Below, piece after piece: positions 17,152 to 27,019 of a DNA stretch of 64,000 nt. The stretch spans positions 1-64,000 of the forward strand of contig NZ_QWEL01000010.1 in NCBI RefSeq assembly GCF_009935865.1, read 5' to 3'. The stretch comes from Odoribacter sp. Z80. Lineage in GTDB: Bacteria > Bacteroidota > Bacteroidia > Bacteroidales > Marinifilaceae. The notes beneath the pieces were generated by a model. That model ran no database searches. It saw only the letters and a list, made by a program, of their open reading frames with translations, and was not told the origin of the DNA. Positions within the stretch are counted from its first letter, which is position 1. Every line of letters starts with the position of its first letter. Position numbers and translations under genes: made by a program.

Positions 17152-18489
17152 ATGAATTTAGTAATATTAGGAGGAGGAGAAAGCGGTGTTGGGGCTGCTA
17201 TACTGGGAAAGAAACTGGGGTATGAGGTTTTTTTGTCTGACAAAGGAAAGCTACTGGAGTCGTACCGGGCTTCTTTGCTTGAACAAGGCGTGGAGTTTGA
17301 AGAAGGACAGCATACTCCGGAGCGGATTTTTAAAGCGGATTTGATTATTAAGAGTCCTGGAATTCCGGATACTTTGCCCATGATTAGGGAGTTGAGACAG
17401 CAGGGAATTGAGGTGATTTCTGAAATAGAATTTGCCGGAAGGCATTCTGCAGCCCGTCATGTTTGTATTACCGGCAGTAATGGAAAGACGACTACTACTT
17501 TATTGACACATCATATTTTAACCCGGGCAGGAGTGGATGCCGGTTTGGCCGGAAATGTGGGAAAGAGCCTGGCGGCTCAGGTTGCCGGCGGGGAGCATGA
17601 ACTGTATGTGATTGAACTGTCGAGTTTTCAGTTGGATGGGATGTTTGATTTTCGGGCGGATGTTGCTGTGATTACCAATATCACTCCCGATCATCTGGAC
17701 CGCTATGACCACCGGTTTGAAAATTATATTAATTCTAAATTCAGGATATTGAACAACATGCGGCCGGAAGATTTGTTCATTTATGGAATGGATAGTGAAG
17801 CGGTATGCAAAACAATGCAGATGGTGCAGGTGGTGCCTGAATCTGTGGGATTTACTTGGGATGAGCATTCCGGTATGGGGGCAGGAATGGAGGGTGATGT
17901 GATTGTTGTCCGGCTGGGGAAAAAAGAGTTCCGGATAAATAAGCAGGAAGTGAGCATAAAAGGCCGGCATAATATATATAATGCGATGGCTGCGATCCTT
18001 GCCTGTATGCGGTTGGGATTACCGAATGAAGCCATTGCCGAGGGATTGCGGACTTTTCCGCAGGTGGAACACCGGCTTGAGACGGTTGCCGTCAGGAATG
18101 GTGTGACTTATATCAATGATTCCAAGGCGACGAATGTGGATTCGGCGTGGTATGCGCTGGATAGTATGACGGCTCCGGTGGTATGGATTGCCGGGGGAAC
18201 GGATAAGGGAAACGATTATAGTGTGTTGTTTGATTTGGTCCGTCAAAAAGTCAAAGTACTGGTATGTATGGGGATAGATAACCGAAAATTAATCGAAAAT
18301 TTCGGTTCTGTCTGTGAGGTAGTGGATACTCATAGTCTGGCTGATGCCATGGTGGCTGCCCGGAGATATGCCATAACCGGAGATGTGGTTTTGTTGTCGC
18401 CTTGTTGCGCCAGTTTCGATTTGTTTAAAAATTACGAAAACAGGGGTGAGCTTTTCAAGGCTGCTGTTTTAGATATTTCCGAATCATAA
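17152..18489 (+). CDS. murD: MurD, UDP-MurNAc-L-alanine:D-glutamate ligase
   Basis: 445 residues. The N-terminal Rossmann part begins LVILGGGESGVGAAILGKKLG, the ATP loop GSNGKTTTT is at 108-116, and later motifs include VITNITPDHLDRYD and YINDSKATNVDS. It adds D-Glu to UDP-MurNAc-L-Ala in the cytoplasm. It lies 38 bases after mraY and just before ftsW in the normal order. Confidence 0.96.
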   Translation: MNLVILGGGESGVGAAILGKKLGYEVFLSDKGKLLESYRASLLEQGVEFEEGQHTPERIFKADLIIKSPGIPDTLPMIRELRQQGIEVISEIEFAGRHSAARHVCITGSNGKTTTTLLTHHILTRAGVDAGLAGNVGKSLAAQVAGGEHELYVIELSSFQLDGMFDFRADVAVITNITPDHLDRYDHRFENYINSKFRILNNMRPEDLFIYGMDSEAVCKTMQMVQVVPESVGFTWDEHSGMGAGMEGDVIVVRLGKKEFRINKQEVSIKGRHNIYNAMAAILACMRLGLPNEAIAEGLRTFPQVEHRLETVAVRNGVTYINDSKATNVDSAWYALDSMTAPVVWIAGGTDKGNDYSVLFDLVRQKVKVLVCMGIDNRKLIENFGSVCEVVDTHSLADAMVAARRYAITGDVVLLSPCCASFDLFKNYENRGELFKAAVLDISES

Positions 18490-18501
18490 TATGTACTTTG
18501 C

Positions 18502-19980
18502 ATGGTTGCTGACTGGAAAAAATTAATAGCATTTAAAGGAGATAAAATCCTCTGGTATATTATTATCATGTTGATGATTGTTTCTGTGATGGTTGTTTAC
18601 TCTTCAACAGGACGGTTGGCATATCATGAACAGGGTGGAAATACGCTGCATTATTTGCTGAAACAATTGGTTTTGATTGTAGGATGTTTTGTGGTGATGT
18701 TCAGTGTGCAATCCATTCATTATAAATATTTCTATAAGTATGCCGGTTGGTTGCTTGCCATTTCGATGATTTTTCTGGCTATTGCAGCCTTCGGCGGTAA
18801 AAATGTAAACGGAGCCGGCCGGTGGATTCCTTTGCCATTTGTCGGTCTGACTTTTCAGCCTTCGGAATTGACGAAGATAGCTATTGTCATGTATACGTCG
18901 AAGATACTGGCTGATTTTCAGACAGAACGTTGTTGTGATGATATGGCTTTGCAAAAGTTCCTCCTTTTTGTCGGTCCGGTTATCCTGGTTATTTTTCTGG
19001 ATAATTTTTCTACTTCTGCTTTAATCGGTACGGTTTGTTTCATTCTTTTTATCATTGCCCGAATGCGGTGGAAGTTGCTGATAATGACTTTTGGTACTGC
19101 ATTTTCTGCCATAGTTTTAATTTTGTTGCTGGGATTTTATGTACCTCAGGTAAAGGAATGGGGCCGGGTTGGAACTATGGTGGGACGTATCACTAATTTT
19201 ACCAAGGGCGGAGAGGAAGGAGATGATTATTCATATCAGTCGGATCAGGCTAAAATTGCGGTGGCGAGGGGAGGAATTGTGGGGAGCGGACCGGGAAACA
19301 GTACTCAGCGTAATTTTCTCCCGTTTCCTTATTCTGATTTTATTTATGCTATTGTAATAGAGGAATACGGATTGGGAGGAGGAGGATTTATTATGCTGTT
19401 GTATATTGTCATTTTGTTCAGGGTGGGGGTGATTGGCCGGAAAAGCATGAAAGAAGGACTATTGAATGCAAGAGGAATGCCTGATATTTTTCCGGCTTTA
19501 TTGTGTGCCGGGTTAGGGTTGACAATTGTTTTACAAGCGATGATAAACATGGGGGTTTGTGTAGGAGCTCTTCCAGTGACGGGACAGACGCTTCCGTTGG
19601 TGAGTATGGGAGGAACCTCCCTGTTGTTTACCAGTGCATCTTTTGGTATTATTTTAAGTATAGCTCATGCTTTCTCTCCGGAAGGCAGGATGGAGAAAGA
19701 AAAGGAGCAATCGGCAGGGCGGCGGAAAGAGGAAAGTTACGCTCCGACCCATTTGGAGGAAGAGGTGGACGAATTAGTCAATGGTGAATTCCCGGAGCGT
19801 GAAAGAGAACCTGTTGCCGGTAACCGTCGGAGAAGAAGGCGGATGGCGATGGGAGAGCCTATTGGGGAAGATATTGATATTATTGATGATATTGGTATTC
19901 CGGATATTCAGGAAGAACTTGAAAGTGAGGGAAGGAAAGTATTGAAAGAATTAAGAAGAAAGAGTATTCCGGAGGATTGA
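18502..19980 (+). CDS. ftsW: FtsW, septal peptidoglycan glycosyltransferase (SEDS family)
   Basis: 492 residues. The first about 395 contain the ten membrane helices of the SEDS family, with GGKNVNGAGRWIPL and FQPSELTKIAIVMY near 95-130 and SMGGTSLLF near 370. FtsW polymerises lipid II at the septum together with FtsI. The C-terminus extends about 95 residues into the cytoplasm, longer than common (for example E. coli FtsW is 414 in total): it is highly charged, with RRRRRR near 448 and an acidic IGEDIDIIDDIG stretch. The tail may contact division-ring proteins; that is inference. Confidence 0.95.
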   Translation: MVADWKKLIAFKGDKILWYIIIMLMIVSVMVVYSSTGRLAYHEQGGNTLHYLLKQLVLIVGCFVVMFSVQSIHYKYFYKYAGWLLAISMIFLAIAAFGGKNVNGAGRWIPLPFVGLTFQPSELTKIAIVMYTSKILADFQTERCCDDMALQKFLLFVGPVILVIFLDNFSTSALIGTVCFILFIIARMRWKLLIMTFGTAFSAIVLILLLGFYVPQVKEWGRVGTMVGRITNFTKGGEEGDDYSYQSDQAKIAVARGGIVGSGPGNSTQRNFLPFPYSDFIYAIVIEEYGLGGGGFIMLLYIVILFRVGVIGRKSMKEGLLNARGMPDIFPALLCAGLGLTIVLQAMINMGVCVGALPVTGQTLPLVSMGGTSLLFTSASFGIILSIAHAFSPEGRMEKEKEQSAGRRKEESYAPTHLEEEVDELVNGEFPEREREPVAGNRRRRRRMAMGEPIGEDIDIIDDIGIPDIQEELESEGRKVLKELRRKSIPED

Positions 19981-20013
19981 TTTTATTGTTTTGTCGTATG
20001 AAATATTGAAATT

Positions 20014-21117
20014 ATGAAACGTGTTATTGTCAGTGGCGGAGGGACCGGCGGGCATATTTTTCCGGCTTTGTCCATTGCAAATGCCTTACGGCGTTTGGAA
20101 CCCGGAATAGAGATACTTTTTGTGGGAGCAGAAGGAAAGATGGAGATGGAAAAGGTGCCGGAGGCCGGTTATCGGATTATTGGTCTACCGGTCCGGGGCT
20201 TGCAAAGACGGTTGACTCTTCAGAATATAAAGGTACTTTACAATCTTTGGAAAAGTTTGCGAAAAGCCCGGAAAATTATCCGGGATTTTCAGCCGGATGC
20301 TGTGGTCGGGGTTGGTGGGTATGCCAGCGGACCTATAGGCCGCATGGCGGTGAGGGCAGGCATTCCCTTGATATTACAGGAACAGAATTCTTATGCCGGT
20401 GTCACGAATAAGTTATTGGCAAAGAAAGCCCGGAAGATCTGCGTCGCTTATGAGGGGATGGAACGTTTTTTCGGTGACAGAAACCTTGTTTTTACCGGAA
20501 ATCCGGTGCGAAAGGATTTATTGGAATGTGGTGAAAAGAGAGAGGAGGGTATAGAATTTTATGGGTTGGATTCCCGTCGTAAGACCGTTTTGGTGACAGG
20601 TGGCAGCCTGGGGGCCGGAACTTTAAATAAGGCTATGGTCAGAGAATTGGAGAAAATAGCTCATTGGGAGGATGTGCAGGTACTTTGGCAATGTGGTAGC
20701 TATTATTATGAGGGGTTAAAGAATCGTTTGGCCGGGAAATTGCCTTCTAATGTGCACCTGACGGCTTTTCTGAAACGGATGGATTTAGCTTATGCATGTG
20801 CGGATGTAGTGATTGCCCGGGCCGGAGCGGGAACTATTTCAGAGCTTTGTCTGTTAGGCAAGACGGCAATCCTGATTCCTTCTCCGAATGTAGCTGAAGA
20901 TCACCAGACGAAAAATGCTATGGCTTTGGTGAGGAAAGAAGCTGCATGGATGATAAAAGATGCTGAAGCGGAAGAAAAATTTGGACAAGTGCTGGCAGAC
21001 TTATTAAAGGATGAGGAAAAATGCAGTTTATTGCAAAAAAATATTGCAACCCTGGCTATCCGGGATTCCGATGAAAAAATAGCCAGGGAGATTTTAGAAG
21101 TAATCGGAGCAGAGTAA
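20014..21117 (+). CDS. murG: MurG, lipid II synthase (GlcNAc transferase)
   Basis: 367 residues, GT28 family. The N-terminal motif SGGGTGGHIFPALSIANAL (about 7-25) binds the lipid acceptor side, and the UDP-GlcNAc site shows GGSLGAGTLN near 195, RAGAGTISEL near 270 and PSPNVAEDHQTKNA near 290. The enzyme sits on the inner face of the membrane and turns lipid I into lipid II. It starts 33 bases after ftsW and ends 14 bases before murC. Confidence 0.96.
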   Translation: MKRVIVSGGGTGGHIFPALSIANALRRLEPGIEILFVGAEGKMEMEKVPEAGYRIIGLPVRGLQRRLTLQNIKVLYNLWKSLRKARKIIRDFQPDAVVGVGGYASGPIGRMAVRAGIPLILQEQNSYAGVTNKLLAKKARKICVAYEGMERFFGDRNLVFTGNPVRKDLLECGEKREEGIEFYGLDSRRKTVLVTGGSLGAGTLNKAMVRELEKIAHWEDVQVLWQCGSYYYEGLKNRLAGKLPSNVHLTAFLKRMDLAYACADVVIARAGAGTISELCLLGKTAILIPSPNVAEDHQTKNAMALVRKEAAWMIKDAEAEEKFGQVLADLLKDEEKCSLLQKNIATLAIRDSDEKIAREILEVIGAE

Positions 21118-21131
21118 TTAAATGATGTCGT

Positions 21132-22517
21132 ATGGCAGAAATATTGAATGAAGCAATAAAGAATATTTATTTCCTGGGAATCGGAGGTATCGGAATGAGT
21201 GCTTTGGCCCGTTATTTCCGGGCTTGCGGGTACCAGGTGGCTGGTTATGACCGGACTCCTTCTCCTTTGACCGACCGAATGCAGTCGGAGGAGGGTATGT
21301 CTATTAATTACCGGGATGCGGCCGATGAGATTGCTTTGGAGTTTCGCGACCCCCGGACCACACTGATTGTTTATACTCCGGCCATCCCTGCCGATAGTTG
21401 TCAGAAAAACTTTTTTTTGCAGGCTGGTTTTCGTTTGCATAAGCGTTCGGAGGTTTTGGGTATGATATCCCGGCGGGGAAAAGCTCTTTGTGTGGCCGGA
21501 ACTCATGGAAAAACAACGGTTTCCACCCTGACGGCTTTTTTGCTGAAAAAATCAAAAATAGGATGCAATGCCTTTTTAGGCGGTATTTCCGAAAATTTTG
21601 GAACCAATCTGTTGCTGGATCGTAATTCCCCGTATATCGTTATTGAGGCAGATGAATTTGACCGTTCGTTTTTGCAATTGACTCCTGAAATGGCTGTGAT
21701 TACTTCTATGGATGAAGATCATTTGGATATTTACAGCAATAAGGCTAATCTGTTGGAAGCATTTGGGGAGTTTGCCCGGAAAATTCCTGCAGAAGGAAAG
21801 CTTTTTGTGAAACAGGGATTGCATGTAGAGGGCGCTAAAGTTACAGGGTATTACGGAATAAATGGATCCGGCGATTGTTATGCTGATGGTCTGAGGATAG
21901 AAAATAATCGTTATGTATTTGATTATCACGGAAGAGGTATGGAGATAGATGGATTGGTGTTGGGTATACCTGGTCGTCTGAATGTGGAGAATGCGACGGC
22001 AGCTATCACCTTGGCCCTTGAAGCTGGAGTGACTCCGGAAGAAATCCGGGTATCTTTGCCGGAATTTAAAGGGGTGGCCCGCCGGTTTAATATTCAGGTA
22101 AATGCGGGAGAGACTGTTTACATAGATGATTATGCTCATCATCCCAAAGAGATTGAAGCGACTTTATCTTCTGTTCGGGAGATGTGGCCGGAATTGCCGT
22201 TAACAGTAGTATTCCAACCCCATTTGTATTCCCGTACCCGGGATTTTTATCCGGATTTTGCCCGAAGCCTGAGTATTGCCGATGAAGTCATTTTACTGGA
22301 GATTTATCCGGCCCGTGAGTTGCCTATACCGGGAATAACTGCGGAGATTATCCGGGAGAGGTTGACAGTTCCCGGATGTATTATGACGAAAGAGGATTTG
22401 CTCGCTTATGTTGAAAAGGATTTTAAACGGGGAGTTTTAGTGACTATGGGTGCCGGGGATATAGACCGCCTGGTGAAAACGATAAGTGAAAAACTTGGAA
22501 ACACGTCTGCTCAGTAA
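21132..22517 (+). CDS. murC: MurC, UDP-MurNAc:L-alanine ligase
   Basis: 461 residues. It begins with the Rossmann motif FLGIGGIGMSALARYF, carries the ATP loop GTHGKTT at 123-129 and the later IDDYAHHPKEIEATL near 335 that marks MurC. It adds the first amino acid to UDP-MurNAc. The murG-murC-ftsQ order is normal for the phylum. The stop at 22517 is only six bases before the ftsQ start. Confidence 0.96.
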   Translation: MAEILNEAIKNIYFLGIGGIGMSALARYFRACGYQVAGYDRTPSPLTDRMQSEEGMSINYRDAADEIALEFRDPRTTLIVYTPAIPADSCQKNFFLQAGFRLHKRSEVLGMISRRGKALCVAGTHGKTTVSTLTAFLLKKSKIGCNAFLGGISENFGTNLLLDRNSPYIVIEADEFDRSFLQLTPEMAVITSMDEDHLDIYSNKANLLEAFGEFARKIPAEGKLFVKQGLHVEGAKVTGYYGINGSGDCYADGLRIENNRYVFDYHGRGMEIDGLVLGIPGRLNVENATAAITLALEAGVTPEEIRVSLPEFKGVARRFNIQVNAGETVYIDDYAHHPKEIEATLSSVREMWPELPLTVVFQPHLYSRTRDFYPDFARSLSIADEVILLEIYPARELPIPGITAEIIRERLTVPGCIMTKEDLLAYVEKDFKRGVLVTMGAGDIDRLVKTISEKLGNTSAQ

Positions 22518-22523
22518 CTTTTG

Positions 22524-23252
22524 ATGATGAAAAAAGCAGGACCTTATATATTATCTGTCTGTTTGTTTGTATACCTGATAATTGTGCTTACCTTTGCATC
22601 GGGAAAGCTGGAGGGGATTAAGTGTAAAGATTTGCAGGTTGTCGTTGACAATACCGGAGGAAATGTGTTTATTGACGAAGAAGAAGTGTTAAAGGTCATT
22701 AAGCACGGTTACGGAGATATCAGGGATGTGCATATTGTTGAAGTGGATAAAGACAGTATGGAACGGGTGCTGATTAAAAATCCGGTTATTAAGTCGGCTC
22801 AGGTTTACTACAGTTTAGACGGTAATTTTCATGTAGAGATCACACAACGAACGCCTGTACTGAGAGTTATGTCAGGTGAAGGTTATTATGTGGATGAAGA
22901 TGGGGAAATGATGCCGTTGTCCGGAAAATATTCTGCGAGAGTTGTTGTTGCTACGGGAAACGTTTCTAAGAAATTCGCTTGCGACGGATTATATCCTTTT
23001 GTCATGAAGTTGAAAAACGATGATTTCTGGGATGCTTTGATTGAACAGATTGTCGTGAAAGAACAAGAAGAAATCAGCCTGATTCCGAAGGTGGGGAATT
23101 TTCGGATTGTAGTCGGTTCTTTAGAGGATATAGACCAAAAGATGGAGAATTTACGCTTGTTCCTTCAAAAAGGAATTGCTTTGAGAGGATGGAATGTATA
23201 TAAGGAAATTAATCTGAAGTTTAAGGATCAGATTGTTTGTGTAAAAAGATAA
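22524..23252 (+). CDS. ftsQ: FtsQ-like cell division protein
   Basis: 242 residues from ATG 22524 (a TTG just before and an ATG at 22527 are also possible). One membrane helix lies near 5-25, then a POTRA-like segment (NVFIDEEEVLKVIKHGYGDIRDV) and an FtsQ-type segment (KNPVIKSAQVYYSLDGNFHVEITQRTPVLRV). FtsQ bridges cytoplasmic and periplasmic division proteins. Position between murC and ftsA agrees. Overall similarity to E. coli FtsQ is weak, as usual in this phylum. Confidence 0.88.
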   Translation: MMKKAGPYILSVCLFVYLIIVLTFASGKLEGIKCKDLQVVVDNTGGNVFIDEEEVLKVIKHGYGDIRDVHIVEVDKDSMERVLIKNPVIKSAQVYYSLDGNFHVEITQRTPVLRVMSGEGYYVDEDGEMMPLSGKYSARVVVATGNVSKKFACDGLYPFVMKLKNDDFWDALIEQIVVKEQEEISLIPKVGNFRIVVGSLEDIDQKMENLRLFLQKGIALRGWNVYKEINLKFKDQIVCVKR

Positions 23253-23265
23253 TATTTGGCAGATT

Positions 23266-24435
23266 ATGGGTTTCACTGCATCTTTAGATATGGGTTCCGA
23301 AAAAATGGTGATGGCTTTGGCCTCCTCGGAACGTGCTGCCTGCCGGTTGGTTGGAATAAAAGTTTTAGCTTCCCAGGGAATGGAACGGGGAGTCATTAAA
23401 GATGAGGACAAGGTAAAGGCTTGCATAAGAAGTTTGATGAACGAATTGGTGAAAGACCGGGAAATTGAAGTGCTGAATGTTGCTTTGGGAGGAGAGGTGC
23501 TGCGGGTGTCCGAACGTCGGGTGACTGTGCCTCTGCAAAAGAGAATTGTCGAGGCCGGAGATATCCATAGGGCGGAGCAGCGTTGCCGGGAAGGAATGGG
23601 GGGCGGACAAGATGAGTTGGTAGATGTGATTCCCGTGGCCTATTCTGTTGACCGGGGAGAGTTGATGGCTGAGCCTTTGGGAAAATCGGGCCGTAGTTTA
23701 GAAGTGACCTATCAAGTGTATCTGGCTGAATATGGCTATTTGTCCAGGATGCGTTGTTTGTTCGAAGATTGCGGAGTGGGTAATGTTTGTTTTTGTCCTG
23801 TTGTCCGGGCTTACATGAAAGCTCTGGATTTGTCTGCTTTGACGAATGATTTTGCACTTTTGGATTTAGGAGCCGGAGGTATAAATGTTGTATTGTTCCG
23901 TGAAGGAATGCTGGAATATGAAGCACATTTGCCTTTGGGAATGCATACGGTGGATTTGGATATTATGACTGCCTTTGGTACAAGTGCAGGACAAGCCCGG
24001 AAATTGAAGCACGAATATGGTCAGGCGTTAAGGTCCCAGTGTAAAAATAAGAAAGTGCAGATTCCGGATACTAAATTTACTTTGGAAAGCCGGGATTTAT
24101 CCATGGTGGTCCAAAGCCGGGCTGAGGAATTGTTGGAAGGGGCGGTTTATCTTTTACAGAGCTGGGGTTTTGACCGTCCGGAAGATGAGATTTTAATCAC
24201 TGGCGGGGGATGTCGTTTACAGGATTTGGACAGTTTATTGCACCGGTTTTCCGGCCATCCTGTTGTTCGGGCTGTCGCCAGAGGTGTGCAGACTTCCCGG
24301 GAGGAGGTTTTGTATACACCGGAATATTTTGTAGCCTTAGGATTGTTGGGCTGTGATAGCGGGGAAACCGGGGAAACGCGGAACGGACTGGGCGAAAAGG
24401 TAGTGAAAGGGCTGAAAGGTTTTTTCGGTATCTGA
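23266..24435 (+). CDS. ftsA: FtsA, actin-like division protein
   Basis: 389 residues. The actin-type ATP sites are visible: SLDMGSEKMVMAL at the start, FALLDLGAGGINVVLF near 202 and ILITGGGCRLQDLDSLL near 308. The C-terminus GLGEKVVKGLKGFFGI is the amphipathic helix that tethers FtsA to the membrane. FtsA links FtsZ filaments to the membrane and to late division proteins. It stands 13 bases after ftsQ and 29 before the first ftsZ. At 389 residues it is short for Bacteroidota FtsA, which usually carries a longer C-terminal linker. Confidence 0.92.
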   Translation: MGFTASLDMGSEKMVMALASSERAACRLVGIKVLASQGMERGVIKDEDKVKACIRSLMNELVKDREIEVLNVALGGEVLRVSERRVTVPLQKRIVEAGDIHRAEQRCREGMGGGQDELVDVIPVAYSVDRGELMAEPLGKSGRSLEVTYQVYLAEYGYLSRMRCLFEDCGVGNVCFCPVVRAYMKALDLSALTNDFALLDLGAGGINVVLFREGMLEYEAHLPLGMHTVDLDIMTAFGTSAGQARKLKHEYGQALRSQCKNKKVQIPDTKFTLESRDLSMVVQSRAEELLEGAVYLLQSWGFDRPEDEILITGGGCRLQDLDSLLHRFSGHPVVRAVARGVQTSREEVLYTPEYFVALGLLGCDSGETGETRNGLGEKVVKGLKGFFGI

Positions 24436-24464
24436 TGAATTAGAATGGTTTTATACTTTTTATT

Positions 24465-25754
24465 ATGGATATAGAGGATGATTTGATTTCGTTGAAGTTG
24501 CCGCATCAGCCGCAGGATGAATCAATCATAAAAGTAATTGGTGTCGGCGGAGGCGGGAGCAATGCGGTAAATCATATGTTCCGCCAGGGTATACATGGGG
24601 TTGAGTTTGTTGTTTGTAATACGGATATACAAGCCTTGCGCCAGAGCCGGGTGAGGAACCGCATCCAATTGGGCAAGGAACTGACTGAAGGCAGGGGTGC
24701 CGGAAGTCAGCCGGAGCGGGGACGCTTGTCGGCAATTGAAAGTATGGATTTTATAAAAACCATACTTCAGCGTAATACACGGATGGTTTTTATTACTGCC
24801 GGCATGGGGGGAGGTACCGGCACCGGGGCAGCTCCCGAGATTGCGCGACAAGCCAGGGAGTTAGGAATACTGACCATCGGAATAGTCACCGTACCGTTCA
24901 GTTTTGAGGGAAAACGAAGGATTGAACAGGCTATGACTGGTATTGATGAGTTGGAAGAGTATGTTGATGCCTTGCTGATTATTGCCAACGAACGTTTACG
25001 TGAGATATACGGGGACCTGAAATTGTCAGATGCTTTTGCCATGGCGGATAATGTGTTGACTATTGCAGCGAAGAGTATTGCCGAAATCATTACCGTGAAA
25101 GGATATGTGAATGTGGACTTTGCCGATGTGGAAAGCGTTATGCGGGATAGTGGGGTGGCGTTGATGGGAGCGGCAGAAGCGGAGGGAGAGGAAAGGGCAA
25201 TGGAAGCTTTGAATAATGCTTTGATATCTCCATTGCTGAACAGTAATGATATCCGTGGTGCTTCCAATATCCTGTTGAATATGCTCTACGGAGAAAAAGA
25301 GGCGACCATGGATGAGATTAGCCTGATTACAGATACTTTACGTGAGAAGGTGGGGAAGAATGTAAATGTCATTTGGGGTACCGGTAAGGATGACGGATTA
25401 GGAGATAAGTTGCGGGTTGCCGTGATTGCTACCGGATTTAATAATAATCGGAATAAACCGGTTGTTACCGGTGAAATGCAGGAGGACAGCCAACCGGGGA
25501 AACGGAAACCTTATTTTAAGGTGGAAGCTCTGCCGGAGGATTTGGAAATGAAGATGGTGGATCCTTCTGCTTTGGAAGAAGAAGCACGCCAACGTCGGGT
25601 GAAACAGGATGAGGAGCGCCGCAGGAAACAGAGACGGGAAAATGAACAGCAGACAGAGCGCTATGAACGAAGCCGCCGGGGAATCAATGAAGTACCCGAT
25701 ACGAACAGTTGGCTGAAACGGAAGATAGGAACACTTTTCAGTGACGAAGAATAA
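24465..25754 (+). CDS. ftsZ: FtsZ, first of two tandem paralogues (long-tailed)
   Basis: 429 residues. The GTPase core is complete: VIGVGGGGSNAVNHM near 22, GGGTGTG at 115-121 and the T7 loop NVDFADVESVM that activates hydrolysis in the next subunit. After the core (about residue 325) comes a charged linker of about 85 residues with EEEARQRRVKQDEERRRKQRR and a tip DTNSWLKRKIGTLFSDEE. It forms the cytoplasmic ring that places the septum. A second complete ftsZ follows after 23 bases; the two differ clearly in sequence and in tail, so this is an old duplication and not an assembly copy. Confidence 0.95.
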   Translation: MDIEDDLISLKLPHQPQDESIIKVIGVGGGGSNAVNHMFRQGIHGVEFVVCNTDIQALRQSRVRNRIQLGKELTEGRGAGSQPERGRLSAIESMDFIKTILQRNTRMVFITAGMGGGTGTGAAPEIARQARELGILTIGIVTVPFSFEGKRRIEQAMTGIDELEEYVDALLIIANERLREIYGDLKLSDAFAMADNVLTIAAKSIAEIITVKGYVNVDFADVESVMRDSGVALMGAAEAEGEERAMEALNNALISPLLNSNDIRGASNILLNMLYGEKEATMDEISLITDTLREKVGKNVNVIWGTGKDDGLGDKLRVAVIATGFNNNRNKPVVTGEMQEDSQPGKRKPYFKVEALPEDLEMKMVDPSALEEEARQRRVKQDEERRRKQRRENEQQTERYERSRRGINEVPDTNSWLKRKIGTLFSDEE

Positions 25755-25777
25755 ATTAATTTTGATTTAGACAGGCC

Positions 25778-26911
25778 ATGGTTGACGGATTTATAAATTT
25801 TAATCTGAATGAGAAAACCCCTACCATCATCAAAGTCATTGGTGTTGGTGGCGGTGGTGGCAATGCTGTGGAGTATATGTACGATAAGGGAATTTGTGAT
25901 GTGGATTTTGTCATCTGCAATACAGATTATCAGGCTTTGCAAAATAGCCCGATTCCTTATAAAATACAGTTAGGCAAGGAGTTGACCCAGGGGCATGGTG
26001 CCGGTAACAATCCGTCTATGGGGGAGAAGTCTGCACAGGAAAGCTTGGACGATATAGAGGCGTTGTTGAGAAAGGACACCAAGATGGCTTTTATTACGGC
26101 TGCCATGGGGGGAGGAACCGGTACCGGCGCAGCTCCGGTGATTGCTAAGTTATCCAAGGATATGGGTATTCTTACGGTTGGAATCGTTTCTGTGCCGGCC
26201 CGCTTTGAAGGTCCCAAACGTTTAGATCAGGCCAGGGAAGGACTTAAAAAGTTGAAAGACCAGGTGGATTGTCTGATTGTGATTGATAATGAGAAAATCA
26301 AATCGATTTACGGTTCCCAGACGATATCGGCTGCTTTTGCCAAGGCCAATGATGTATTGAATATAGCGGCAAAGGGAATTGCTGAGATTATTACGCTGCC
26401 GGGGTATATAAATGTGGACTTTGCTGATGTGAGGACCGTTATGACTGATAGCGGAGTGGCCATTATGGGTGCTGCACAGGCTTCCGGGGAAGACCGGGCA
26501 ATCCGGGCAGTGACCGATGCGCTGGAGAGTCCTTTGCTGAACAATAATGACATTCTGGGAGCCAAAGATATTTTATTGAACATTACTTCCGGGACGGATG
26601 AGATTACGATGGACGAGATGTCGCAGATTACTTCTCATATTATCCGGAAGGTAGGAAATAATGCTGCTGTGATTTGGGGTGTAGGTACCGACCTTAACCT
26701 GGGAAATGCCATTTCGGTGACTATTATAGCTACGGGATTTCCGACGGGAGATGTGGAATTATTTGGTATGGAGACTGCTTCGGACGGTGTGTGCCAACCT
26801 GCGGTATTGAAAGAGGAGGAAGTGGTTGTTAAACCGGGATTGCCGATGTCTAAAATCCGCGAACTGGAAGGTGTCCCGGCTTTTGAACGCAGGGACCTGA
26901 AGATTAACTGA
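25778..26911 (+). CDS. ftsZ: FtsZ, second tandem paralogue (short-tailed)
   Basis: 377 residues. It has the same core motifs as its neighbour: KVIGVGGGGGNAVEYMY, GGGTGTG at 111-117 and T7 loop NVDFADVRTVM, so GTP binding and polymerisation look intact. The linker after the core is only about 30 residues, and the tip reads VPAFERRDLKIN, a peptide resembling the conserved C-terminal tip by which FtsZ binds FtsA in Bacteroidota. Two co-expressed FtsZ proteins with different tails might co-polymerise with different partners. Which one is the ancestral ring former cannot be decided from this window. Confidence 0.93.
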   Translation: MVDGFINFNLNEKTPTIIKVIGVGGGGGNAVEYMYDKGICDVDFVICNTDYQALQNSPIPYKIQLGKELTQGHGAGNNPSMGEKSAQESLDDIEALLRKDTKMAFITAAMGGGTGTGAAPVIAKLSKDMGILTVGIVSVPARFEGPKRLDQAREGLKKLKDQVDCLIVIDNEKIKSIYGSQTISAAFAKANDVLNIAAKGIAEIITLPGYINVDFADVRTVMTDSGVAIMGAAQASGEDRAIRAVTDALESPLLNNNDILGAKDILLNITSGTDEITMDEMSQITSHIIRKVGNNAAVIWGVGTDLNLGNAISVTIIATGFPTGDVELFGMETASDGVCQPAVLKEEEVVVKPGLPMSKIRELEGVPAFERRDLKIN

Positions 26912-27019
26912 CCGTAGGCAAATACAGAAACAAAAGAAATACGGTGTGATGCCGTTTGTAACATGAATATGCAACGTTATGTTGCTCGTAACGCAGCCGG
27001 GTGCTGCAAAATAGATTGA

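Noticed and set aside
26912-27019. Small RNA or riboswitch between the second ftsZ and the helicase gene
   Set aside because: Only a short palindrome (GCAACGTTATGTTGC) is visible, with no known fold or terminator-like end.
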